Below the pieces are notes generated by a model that made no database searches, had not been told where the DNA came from, and saw only the letters and a list, made by a program, of their open reading frames with translations. A stretch of 64,000 nt of DNA, taken from the NCBI RefSeq assembly GCF_003319115.1, contig NZ_QOHF01000003.1, forward strand, positions 186,001 through 250,000. The letters are read 5' to 3'. Made by a program: the position numbers and the translations under genes. The DNA is from Geodermatophilus sp. TF02-6. Lineage in GTDB: Bacteria; Actinomycetota; Actinomycetes; Mycobacteriales; Geodermatophilaceae. Shown in pieces: positions 56,857 to 64,000 of this stretch; the stretch's first letter is position 1; each line of letters opens with the position of its first letter.

Positions 56857-58452
56857 ATGCCGACGTCCGTGCCCGCGTCCCCTCCCGCGCCCGTCGTCCC
56901 CGGCTACCGGCTGGAGCAGCTGCTGGGCCGCGGCGGGTCCGGGGAGGTGTGGCGGGCGGTGCCCCGGGCGGGCGGTCCGCCGGTGGCGGTCAAGCTGCTC
57001 GTCGCCGGCGACCCGGAGCGGCAGGCCCGTGAGGCCGCCCTGCTCGGGGAGCTCGACCACCCGCACCTGGTCCGCCTGCACGAGGTGGTTCACCAGCCGC
57101 GCCGGGGTGGGCAGCCGCGGGTGGCCCTGGTGCTCGACCTGCTGCCCGGCGGCAGCCTCGCCGCGCTGCTCGCCCGACGTGGGCGGCTGCGCCCGGGCGA
57201 GGTGGTCACCGCCACCGCTCCCGTGGCGGCTGCCCTGGCGCACGCCCACGAGCGCGGGGTGGTCCACGGCGACCTCTCACCCGGCAACATCGTCTTCACC
57301 GCCGAGGGGCGGCCGGTGCTCACCGACCTGGGGGTGGCTCGGGTCCTCGGGGAGAGCGCCGCGGGGGAGGTGACCCCGGCCTACGTCGACCCGACGGTGG
57401 CCCGCGGCGGCGCACCCGGGCCCGCCTCGGACGTGTTCGGGGTGGCGGCCGCGGCGTTCCACGCGCTCACCGGCATCGCCCCCTGGAACGCCGCGACCCC
57501 TGCTGACACGCTGCGCATCGCCGCCGAGGGCCCGGTGCCCGACCTCGCCGAGCTCGCGCCGGAGGCTCCGGCGGACCTGCTGGCCGTCGTCGCCCGTGGC
57601 CTGTCGCCCGATCCGCACGAACGCGGATCCGCGGCGGCGTTCGCCCTCGACCTGCGGCACGCCTGCCGGCCCGAGCCGGTGCGGCTGCCACGACCGGGCG
57701 TGCCCGACGAGGAGCTGGGGCGCACCGGCCGGGGGCTCCGGACCGAGCTGACCCACCAGGTGCCCGGACGGCACCGCCGGCCTCCGGAGGAGCCCGAGCC
57801 GGCGGGGAGAGGCCGGGCCCGGGCCGCAGCAGCACGACCGCTGCTGCGCTGGGCCGGTGCCCTGACGGCCGCGGCCGCCGTCCTCACCGCGGTGGTGTGG
57901 CTCGGCGGCCGGTGGACGGCGCCCGCGGCACCGGTCGCCGAGCCCGCTGCGGAACTGGCCGACCGCGCAGCCGGTGTGCCGCGCCCGACGGCAGGCCCGG
58001 GAGCCGCCGTGTCGGAGTCGGCAGGGGACGGCTCCGGGTCGGAGCCGGACCGGGCCGCCGACTGGACCGCCCGGCTCACCGAGCTCTACGAGCGCCGGGC
58101 CGTCGCCTTCTGCACCGGCGCTCCACGGGCGCTGGCCGACGTGCACGCCGCGGGCAGCCCCCTGCTGGCCGCCGACCAGGAGGGCGTGTCGGCCCTCGTG
58201 GCCGCGGGGGAGCGGCTGCGCGGCTTCACGCCGGCGGTGGTCAGCGCCGCCGTGGTCGACGGCGGGGCGGAGCAGGGACGGGTGACCCTGCGGGTGGTGG
58301 ACAGCTGGCCGGCGTACGAGGTGGTGCCGGTGGCGGCCCTCGACGGCCCGGCGCTGCGTTCCGTCGACGGCCGTGGGCAGGCGGAGGTGCGGATGACGCT
58401 GGTCGAGACCGAGGGCGGGTGGCGCATCGAGGCGGCCGAGCGGATCCCGTGA
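56857..58452 (+). CDS. Transmembrane Ser/Thr protein kinase with altered catalytic loop
   Basis: 531-residue membrane kinase. The N-terminal kinase domain (about residues 14-250) has glycine loop 'LLGRGGSGEVW', ATP lysine Lys46 in 'VAVKLL', catalytic loop 'HGDLSPGN' and metal loop 'TDLGVA'. The usual HRD arginine is glycine, and DFG reads DLG; the catalytic Asp and Asn remain. One membrane span ('WAGALTAAAAVLTAVVWLGG') separates it from a roughly 170-residue extracellular part with no PASTA repeats. ATG 56857 fits a leaderless promoter; GTG 56848 would add three residues. It may have weak or unregulated activity. Confidence 0.88.
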   Translation: MPTSVPASPPAPVVPGYRLEQLLGRGGSGEVWRAVPRAGGPPVAVKLLVAGDPERQAREAALLGELDHPHLVRLHEVVHQPRRGGQPRVALVLDLLPGGSLAALLARRGRLRPGEVVTATAPVAAALAHAHERGVVHGDLSPGNIVFTAEGRPVLTDLGVARVLGESAAGEVTPAYVDPTVARGGAPGPASDVFGVAAAAFHALTGIAPWNAATPADTLRIAAEGPVPDLAELAPEAPADLLAVVARGLSPDPHERGSAAAFALDLRHACRPEPVRLPRPGVPDEELGRTGRGLRTELTHQVPGRHRRPPEEPEPAGRGRARAAAARPLLRWAGALTAAAAVLTAVVWLGGRWTAPAAPVAEPAAELADRAAGVPRPTAGPGAAVSESAGDGSGSEPDRAADWTARLTELYERRAVAFCTGAPRALADVHAAGSPLLAADQEGVSALVAAGERLRGFTPAVVSAAVVDGGAEQGRVTLRVVDSWPAYEVVPVAALDGPALRSVDGRGQAEVRMTLVETEGGWRIEAAERIP

Positions 58453-58478
58453 CGCGGCCCGAGGCCGTGGGGCCGACG

Positions 58479-59387
58479 TCAGGGGCGCTGGAGCGCCACC
58501 CGCAGCGCGTCGTCGAGGTCGGGGTGGGTCCAGGTGAACCCGGCTCGCTCCAGCACGGCCGGCACGGCCCGCTGACCGGCCAGCACGCTCGACCGGGCGA
58601 ACTCGCCCAGGACCAGGGACAGGACCGGGCCGGGGACGGGGAGGACGGCGGGCCGGTGCACCGCCCGGGCCAGGTGCTGCACGAACTCGGCGTTGGTCAC
58701 GGGAACGGGCGCGGTGAGGTCCACCGGGCCGGAGAGGTCGGTGGTGAGCAGGAAGCGGATGGCCGCGACCTCGTCGTCCAGGCTGACCCAGGGCCAGTAC
58801 TGCCGGCCCGACCCCACCCGGCCCCCGAGGCCGGCCCGGAAGACCAGGCCGAGGATGCGCACGAGCATCGCGTCCCGGTCCACCACCAGGCCGGTGCGCA
58901 GGTGGACCACCCGGACCCCGGCCTCCTCGGCCGGCCGCGTGGCGGCCTCCCACTCGACGCACAGCCGGGCCAGGAAGTCCGTACCCGGCGGTGCAGTCTC
59001 GTCGACGACCCGGTCGCCGGTGTCGCCGTAGTACCCGACGGCCGAGGCCGACAGCAGCACCCGGGGGCGCTGCGGGTCGGCCGTCGCCGCGGTGGCCAGT
59101 GCGGCGCTCACGGTGGCGGTGCTGTCCAGCCGGCTGGAGCGCAGCTGGTCCTTGTACGCGGCGGTGAAGGGCCTCGGCCGGATCGGTGTCCCGGCCAGGT
59201 TCACCACCGCGTCGACGTCGGCCAGCAGCGCCGGGTCGATCCGGTGGTGCTGCGGGTCCCAGCGGTGCTCGTCGGTGGTGCGCGGCGTCCGTCGGACCAG
59301 TCGCAGCACCTCGTGCCCGTGGGCGCGCAGGACCGGTGTCAGGCGGGACCCGATCAGTCCGGAGGAACCGGTGACCGCGACCTTCAT
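58479..59387 (-). CDS. TIGR01777-family epimerase/oxidoreductase (Rv2216 homologue)
   Basis: 302-residue extended SDR protein. 'MKVAVTGSSGLIGSRLTPVL' is the NAD(P) loop, 'VDAVVNLAGTPI' and 'YYGDTGDRVVDETAPPG' are family segments, and 'LARLCVEWEAAT' replaces the usual YxxxK region, as is normal for TIGR01777 proteins. The C-terminus contains the DUF1731-type end ('SVLAGQRAVPAVLERAGFTW'). Reaction unknown. ATG 59387 has GGAGGAG 4 nt upstream. In M. tuberculosis the homologue Rv2216 also follows dlaT; here a terminator hairpin separates the two. Confidence 0.92.
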   Translation of the reverse strand: MKVAVTGSSGLIGSRLTPVLRAHGHEVLRLVRRTPRTTDEHRWDPQHHRIDPALLADVDAVVNLAGTPIRPRPFTAAYKDQLRSSRLDSTATVSAALATAATADPQRPRVLLSASAVGYYGDTGDRVVDETAPPGTDFLARLCVEWEAATRPAEEAGVRVVHLRTGLVVDRDAMLVRILGLVFRAGLGGRVGSGRQYWPWVSLDDEVAAIRFLLTTDLSGPVDLTAPVPVTNAEFVQHLARAVHRPAVLPVPGPVLSLVLGEFARSSVLAGQRAVPAVLERAGFTWTHPDLDDALRVALQRP

Positions 59388-59428
59388 GGATCTCCTCCCG
59401 ACGGCACGGGACCGGACAGCAAAGGACG

Positions 59429-59464
59429 CGATCGGGGCCCCGGCCGTCGCCGGGGCCCCGATCG
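59429..59464. terminator. Hairpin terminator after the E2 gene
   Basis: A perfect 16-bp stem (59429-59444 with 59449-59464) with a CGTC loop lies 8 bp past the E2 stop codon. On the minus strand it is followed by CCTTTG, a weak T tail. Confidence 0.88.
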
Positions 59465-59471
59465 GTGCGGA

Positions 59472-61340
59472 TCAGGCGAGGCCGAGCTCGCCGTGGAACT
59501 GCCCGCCCTCCAGCCGCTGCCGCACCGTGGTGAGGAAGCGGGCGGCGTCGGCGCCGTCGACGATCCGGTGGTCGTAGGTCAGCGCCAGGTAGACCATCGA
59601 CCGGACCGCGATGACCTCACCCAGGTTCGGGTCCTGGACGACGACCGGGCGCTTGACCACCGAGCCGGTGCCGAGGATGGCGACCTGCGGCTGGTTGATG
59701 ATCGGCGTGTCGAACAGCGCGCCGCGGCTGCCGGTGTTGGTCAGCGTGAAGGTGCCGCCACCGAGCTCGTCGGGGGTGACCTTGTTCGTACGCGTCCGCT
59801 CGGCCAGGTCGGCGATCTTGCGGGCCAGCCCGCCCAGGCTGAGGTCCCCGGCGTCGCGGATGACCGGGACCAGCAGCCCCCGCTCGGTGTCCACCGCGAT
59901 GCCCAGGTTCTCCGAGTCGTGGTAGGTCACCGTGCCGGCCTCGAGGTCGATCGAGGAGTTCACGGCCGGGTGGGCCTTGAGCGCCTCGACCGCCGCCTTG
60001 GCGAAGAACGGCAGGAACGACAGCTTGACGCTCTCCCGGGCCTCGAAGTCCCGCTTGGCCCGGTCACGCAGCCGCGCGATCGCGGTGATGTCGGCCTCGA
60101 CGACCGTGGTCAGCTGAGCGCTGACCGCCAGCGACTCGACCATCCGGCGGGCGATGACGGTGCGCAGCCGGGAGAGCTTCTCGGTGCGACCGCGCAGCGA
60201 GGTGTCGGGCTGCGCCGCCGGCGAGGGGGTGGGCGCCGTCCGCTCGGCCGCGGCGGCCGCCGGAGCGGCAGCTGCGGGTGCGGGCGTCGGGGCCGGGGCC
60301 GGGGCCGGGGCCTCCTCGGCGGCGGCAAGGACGTCCTGCTTGCGGATCCTCCCGCCGACGCCGGTGCCTGTGACGGTGGAGAGGTCGACGCCGTGCTCGG
60401 CTGCCAGCCGGCGCACCAGCGGCGTGACGTACTGGCCGCCGCCGTCGCCACCGGTGGCCGGCGCGGGTGCGGGTGCCTGGGGGGCCACCGCCTCGGCCGG
60501 GGAGGGGGCGGACGTGGGCGACGTCGCCGGCAGCACCCCGCTGGAGCCGTAGTCGGCGCCCGGCTGCTGGGAGGCCGGCTGGGCGCGCTGCGGGGTGGGG
60601 TCGGCCTGCGGAGTCGGAGCCGTCGCCTGCGCCGGGGCCGCCGGGGACGGGGCCTGCTGCTGGGCAGGGGCCTCCTGCTGCGCCGGAGCGGATGGCGCGG
60701 GCGCCGCCGCGGCGCCGCCACCCGCGGTGGGGGAGCCGATGACCGCGAGTCGCGTGCCGACCTCGACGGTCTCGTCCTCGTTCACCGCGATCGACAGCAG
60801 GGTGCCCGATGCCGGCGCCGGGATCTCGGTGTCGACTTTGTCGGTGGAGACCTCGAGCAGCGGTTCGTCGGCGGTCACCTCGTCGCCGACCGACTTCAAC
60901 CATCGGGTGACCGTGCCCTCGGTGACGCTCTCACCCAGCGCCGGCATGGTCACCGGCGTCCCCTCGACGTCACCGGAGCCGGCGGACGGCGCCGCGGCGG
61001 CCGGTTCCGGCTGCGCAGTCGGCTGCGGCTCGGGCGCGGGCTCGGCGGCCGGCGCCTCGGCGGCTGCCGTGCCCGCGCCGCCGGCCGGTGCGCCGCCGCC
61101 GCCGTCCCCGCCGATGACCGCCAGCTCGGCGCCGACCTCGACGGTCTCGTCCTCCGCGACCAGGATCTTGGAGAGCACGCCGGCGGCCGGCGAGGGGATC
61201 TCGGTGTCGACCTTGTCGGTGGAGACCTCGAGGAGCGGCTCGTCGACCTCGACCTGTTCACCCTCCTGCTTGAGCCATCGGGTGACCGTGCCCTCGGTGA
61301 CGCTCTCGCCCAGGGCGGGCATGGTGACGGACGTCGGCAT
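59472..61340 (-). CDS. sucB: Dihydrolipoamide acyltransferase (E2) of 2-oxoacid dehydrogenase complex
   Basis: 622-residue E2. It has two lipoyl domains with lipoylated Lys43 and Lys168, each in '[11 protein letters not shown]'. These are joined by Ala/Pro-rich linkers to an E3-binding domain ('[20 protein letters not shown]') and a C-terminal catalytic domain with '[15 protein letters not shown]' carrying the His and Asp of the active site. In M. tuberculosis the equivalent DlaT serves pyruvate dehydrogenase and peroxynitrite defence, so pyruvate versus oxoglutarate specificity is open. ATG 61340 has AAGGAG 10 nt upstream. It follows the E3 gene by 44 bp on the same strand, and lipA/lipB nearby supply its cofactor. 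Confidence 0.93.
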   Translation of the reverse strand: MPTSVTMPALGESVTEGTVTRWLKQEGEQVEVDEPLLEVSTDKVDTEIPSPAAGVLSKILVAEDETVEVGAELAVIGGDGGGGAPAGGAGTAAAEAPAAEPAPEPQPTAQPEPAAAAPSAGSGDVEGTPVTMPALGESVTEGTVTRWLKSVGDEVTADEPLLEVSTDKVDTEIPAPASGTLLSIAVNEDETVEVGTRLAVIGSPTAGGGAAAAPAPSAPAQQEAPAQQQAPSPAAPAQATAPTPQADPTPQRAQPASQQPGADYGSSGVLPATSPTSAPSPAEAVAPQAPAPAPATGGDGGGQYVTPLVRRLAAEHGVDLSTVTGTGVGGRIRKQDVLAAAEEAPAPAPAPTPAPAAAAPAAAAAERTAPTPSPAAQPDTSLRGRTEKLSRLRTVIARRMVESLAVSAQLTTVVEADITAIARLRDRAKRDFEARESVKLSFLPFFAKAAVEALKAHPAVNSSIDLEAGTVTYHDSENLGIAVDTERGLLVPVIRDAGDLSLGGLARKIADLAERTRTNKVTPDELGGGTFTLTNTGSRGALFDTPIINQPQVAILGTGSVVKRPVVVQDPNLGEVIAVRSMVYLALTYDHRIVDGADAARFLTTVRQRLEGGQFHGELGLA

Positions 61341-61384
61341 CGGGGCAGGGCTCCTTCTGGCTCTGGGGGTGGGGACGGTGCGGG

Positions 61385-62764
61385 TCAGCCGTGCACGTGC
61401 AGGGGCTTGCCGGCCAGGGCCAGGTGCGCCTCGCCGACGGCCTCGCTCTGCGTCGGGTGCGGGTGGATGAGGCTGGCCACGTCGTCCGGCTCGGCCTCCC
61501 AGTTGTAGATGAGCTGGGCCTCGGCGATGAGCTCACCGACCCGGCTGCCGACCATGTGCACGCCCACCACCGGGCCGTCGACCGCCTGCACCAGTTTCAC
61601 CGCGCCCTGCGTCTTGAGGATCTGGCTGCGGCCGTTGCCGCCGAGGTCGTAGGTGAGGGTCTTGACCTCGCCGTAGCGCTCCTTGGCCTGCGCCTCGGTC
61701 AGGCCGACCGAGGCGACCTCGGGCTCGGAGTAGGTGATCCGCGGCACGCCGGCGTAGTCGATCGGTGCCGGGTCGAGCCCGGCCAGCCGCTCGGCGACGA
61801 GGATGCCCTCCCCGAAGCCGACGTGCGCCAGCTGCAGGGTGGGGACGAGGTCGCCGACGGCGGAGATGGTCGGCACGTTGGTGCGGCAGTACTCGTCGAC
61901 GAGCACGTAGCCGCGCTCCATCGCGACCCCGACCTCCTCGTAGCCCAGGCCCTGACTGACCGGGCCGCGGCCGACGGCGACGAGCACGAGCTCGGCCTCG
62001 AACTCCTTGCCGTTCTCCAGCTTCACCTTGACGCCGTCCGCGGTGGTCTCGACACCGGAGACCTTGTTGCCCAGCTCGAAGTTGATCTTCCGGCGGCGGA
62101 ACGCGCGCTCGAGCAACTTGGAGGAGGACTCGTCCTCCAGCGGGACGAGGTGGGGGAAGGCCTCGACGATGGTCACGTCGACGCCGAAGGACTTCCAGGC
62201 GCTGGCGAACTCACAGCCGATCACGCCGCCGCCGAGGATGATCGCCGAGGTCGGCACGCGGTCGAGGTTGAGCGCGTGGTCGCTGGTGATGACCTTGGTG
62301 CCGTCGATCTCGATCCCGGGCAGGGTGCGGGCGTAGGAGCCGGTGGCCAGCAGCACGTGCCGGCCTTCGTAGCGCTGCCCGTTCACCTCGACCGCGGTGG
62401 GGGAGACCAGTCGGCCCTCACCCTCCACGTAGTGGATCTTGCGGCTCTTGACCAGGCCCTGAAGGCCCTTGTAGAGCCGGGAGATGACGCCGTCCTTGTA
62501 GGCGTTGACGCCGTCCATGTCGATGCCGGCCAACGACGTCTTGACGCCGAACTGCTCGCCCTCGCGAGCGTTGTCGGCGATCTCGCCGCTGTGCAGCAGC
62601 GCCTTGGTGGGGATGCAGCCGCGGTGCAGGCAGGTGCCCCCGACCTTGTCCCGCTCGATGAGGACGACGGACATGCCCAGCTCGGCGGCCCGCAGCGCGG
62701 CGGCGTAGCCACCCGAGCCACCACCGAGGATGACCAGGTCGGCGGGCGAGGTGGGTGCGCTCAC
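61385..62764 (-). CDS. lpdA: Dihydrolipoyl dehydrogenase (E3)
   Basis: 459-residue flavoprotein that re-oxidises dihydrolipoamide on E2 and passes electrons to NAD. FAD motif '[20 protein letters not shown]', redox-active disulfide in '[19 protein letters not shown]', NAD motif '[17 protein letters not shown]', and the catalytic C-terminal '[17 protein letters not shown]' with the His-Glu pair are all present. GTG 62764 has GAGGAG 6 nt upstream and gives normal family length. It is the first gene of the E3-E2 operon. An M. tuberculosis-like layout would have it elsewhere, so this pairing is more like Streptomyces. Confidence 0.97.
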   Translation of the reverse strand: MSAPTSPADLVILGGGSGGYAAALRAAELGMSVVLIERDKVGGTCLHRGCIPTKALLHSGEIADNAREGEQFGVKTSLAGIDMDGVNAYKDGVISRLYKGLQGLVKSRKIHYVEGEGRLVSPTAVEVNGQRYEGRHVLLATGSYARTLPGIEIDGTKVITSDHALNLDRVPTSAIILGGGVIGCEFASAWKSFGVDVTIVEAFPHLVPLEDESSSKLLERAFRRRKINFELGNKVSGVETTADGVKVKLENGKEFEAELVLVAVGRGPVSQGLGYEEVGVAMERGYVLVDEYCRTNVPTISAVGDLVPTLQLAHVGFGEGILVAERLAGLDPAPIDYAGVPRITYSEPEVASVGLTEAQAKERYGEVKTLTYDLGGNGRSQILKTQGAVKLVQAVDGPVVGVHMVGSRVGELIAEAQLIYNWEAEPDDVASLIHPHPTQSEAVGEAHLALAGKPLHVHG

Positions 62765-62915
62765 GAGATCTCCTCGGGTGCAGTGGTCCCGCTCGTCTCC
62801 ACGGGCGGCGGGTGGTCCGCGCCCATCCTGCCACTCCGGGAACGCGGAAGCGGCGAGCACCGTTGCCAGCGCGGACGTCGCGGACGCGACCGCGACCGGC
62901 AGGACGGGAGCGGGC

Positions 62916-63245
62916 ATGGGGCTGTGGAGGCGACGGCGGCGGGCGCCCGGGCGCGGCACCCTCGACCGCGGGGCCGGGCGCGCCGACCTCACCCACCTCG
63001 AGCAGTTCGTCGCCACCCGCCGTGGGGTCGAGGGGTACGTCGAGCCGCGGACGGCGGTCACCGAGACCACCATCGTGCTGGTGGCCGCCGACGGCGAGTG
63101 GACGCGGCGCCGGATCGACGGCCCGGGCACCGCCCGCCGGCTGTCCCGCGACCTCGGTGTCCCCGTCTACGACGCGCAGGTCACCGGCTATCCACAGCGC
63201 ATGCGGGAGTGGAACGCCCGGCAGCGCACCGACCGGCTCGGCTGA
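62916..63245 (+). CDS. Conserved actinobacterial hypothetical protein
   Basis: 109-residue protein beginning 'MGLWRRRRRAPGRGTLDRGA'. Its conserved core is 'FVATRRGVEGYVEPRTAVTE' and 'GEWTRRRIDGPGTARRLSRD', ending 'PVYDAQVTGYPQRMREWNAR'. I recall near-identical small proteins beside lpd and leucyl aminopeptidase genes in many actinobacteria, sometimes mislabelled oxidoreductase; no domain or function is known. ATG 62916 has GGGAGC 5 nt upstream. It is divergent from lpdA and convergent with pepA, with a perfect terminator hairpin between. Confidence 0.85.
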   Translation: MGLWRRRRRAPGRGTLDRGAGRADLTHLEQFVATRRGVEGYVEPRTAVTETTIVLVAADGEWTRRRIDGPGTARRLSRDLGVPVYDAQVTGYPQRMREWNARQRTDRLG

Positions 63246-63255
63246 GGACGGTCCG

Positions 63256-63301
63256 GAGCACGCCCGCGGACCCGCGCCGGTGCAGGTCCGCGGGCGTGCT
63301 C
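63256..63301. terminator. Bidirectional terminator hairpin
   Basis: A perfect 17-bp stem (63256-63272 with 63285-63301) and 12-nt loop lie between the convergent stops at 63245 and 63309. Confidence 0.88.
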
Positions 63302-63308
63302 GCGGGGA

Positions 63309-64000
63309 TCAGCCCGCGACGAGGTCCTCGATGGTGGCCAGGAGGGTCCGCACCGGGACGCCGGTCCCACCCTTGGGCGTGTAGCCCCACGGCGCGCCGG
63401 TGTTGTAGCTCGGGCCGGCGATGTCGATGTGCGCCCACGGCAGGCCGGCCGGCACGAACTCGGCCAGGAAGTGCGCGCCGACGAGCATGCCGCCCATCCG
63501 GTCGGCGTTGGCGTTGACGAAGTCGGCGACCGGTGAGTCCAGCCCGCGGCGCAGCTCGGCCGGCATGGGCATCGGCCACATCGGCTCGCCGCTGCGACCG
63601 GCGGCGGCCACGACCGCGTCGCGCAGCTCGTCGCTGCCCATGACCCCGGCGGTGCGCGAGCCCAGGGCCACCAGCTGCGCGCCGGTGAGGGTGGAGGTCT
63701 CCAGCAGGGCGTCGGGGGAGTCCTCGGCGGCGCGGGCGATGGCGTCGGCCAGGATGACGCGGCCCTCGGCGTCGGTGTTGGTGATCTCGGCCTTCTTGCC
63801 GTTGCGGAAGGTGACCACGTCGGCCGGGCGGTAGGCGCTGCCGCTGGGCAGGTTCTCGGCGATCGGCACGGTGGCGGTGACCTCGACCGGCAGGCCGAGC
63901 TCGGCGACGAGGCAGACGGTGGCGATGACCGCCGCCGCGCCGGCCATGTCGCTGGTCATGTGGTGCATGTTCTGCGCCGGCTTGATCGACAGGCCACCGC
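63309..64000 (-). CDS. pepA: Leucyl aminopeptidase (C-terminal part, cut by right edge)
   Basis: The last 230 residues of an M17 cytosolic aminopeptidase, which removes N-terminal residues with two metal ions. The frame runs off the window; just inside are '[20 protein letters not shown]' (metal-binding Lys and Asp region) and the family signature '[15 protein letters not shown]' with its Asp and Glu metal ligands and catalytic Arg. The C-terminus '[20 protein letters not shown]' is typical. It corresponds to M. tuberculosis pepB (Rv2213), which also neighbours dlaT. Confidence 0.96.
   Translation of the reverse strand, partial: GGLSIKPAQNMHHMTSDMAGAAAVIATVCLVAELGLPVEVTATVPIAENLPSGSAYRPADVVTFRNGKKAEITNTDAEGRVILADAIARAAEDSPDALLETSTLTGAQLVALGSRTAGVMGSDELRDAVVAAAGRSGEPMWPMPMPAELRRGLDSPVADFVNANADRMGGMLVGAHFLAEFVPAGLPWAHIDIAGPSYNTGAPWGYTPKGGTGVPVRTLLATIEDLVAG

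Overview
The window is a very GC-rich actinobacterial chromosome segment with GTG starts, strong third-position GC and many apparently leaderless genes. Gene content and order suggest the family Geodermatophilaceae (Blastococcus/Geodermatophilus/Modestobacter); this is an inference from style and synteny, not a database match. Scattered through it is the actinobacterial block known in Mycobacterium tuberculosis as pepB-dlaT-Rv2216-lipB-lipA-Rv2219-RDD-glnA1-glnE. All of these genes are here in the same relative order, but pulled apart by inserted genes, so that glnE (left edge) and glnA lie about 39 kb apart.

Layout. 0-11 kb: 3' end of glnE, a CDGSH iron-sulfur protein, a soluble GAF-GAF-MCP signal protein, a haem-oxygenase-like iron enzyme, an SDR, a secreted 5'-nucleotidase, a GH65 phosphorylase and a lipoprotein. 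11-17 kb: three-subunit xanthine dehydrogenase followed by an MtnA-like sugar-phosphate isomerase and a class II aldolase. 17-23 kb: DUF1353 protein, an OmpR-type two-component system, and a tightly coupled operon of MGDG-synthase-like glycosyltransferase, polysaccharide deacetylase, EamA transporter and PAP2 phosphatase. 23-31 kb: amine-use cluster (acyl-CoA synthetase, small membrane protein, copper amine oxidase, APC permease) divergent from a second APC permease and an IclR regulator. 31-32.8 kb: c-di-AMP riboswitch and an Rpf/LysM cell-wall protein. 32.8-40.8 kb: a decayed genomic island with a frameshifted ISAs1 element, two IS630 remnants, an integrase remnant, a lower-GC TetR gene, a GH15 glucoamylase-like gene, a broken SDR and a DUF427 protein. 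40.8-64 kb: glnA, RDD protein, NarL-type two-component system, ABC exporter, DUF4191, lipA, an Ala-rich helical membrane protein, leuS with a leader-peptide attenuator, lipB, peptidase E, FAD oxidoreductase, Ser/Thr kinase, TIGR01777 epimerase, sucB/dlaT, lpd and pepA (cut by the right edge).

How it works together. Nitrogen is the strongest theme. GlnE adenylylates GlnA at a tyrosine that is visible in this GlnA. GlnR-type half-sites with exact 11-bp phasing lie upstream of glnA and between the two APC-permease operons, and a two-half-site match lies upstream of the xanthine dehydrogenase operon. Purine and primary-amine scavenging therefore look tied to the same nitrogen response as glutamine synthesis. 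A second theme is lipoate: lipA, lipB, the lipoylated E2 and its E3 lie within 15 kb. Non-coding structure is unusually rich: a dispersed palindromic element bounded by CCCCGTCC/GGACGGGG, three long inverted repeats (two of them overlapping start codons), two tandem repeats that duplicate gene 3' ends including the stop codon, and about a dozen -10 boxes placed 6-8 nt before start codons.
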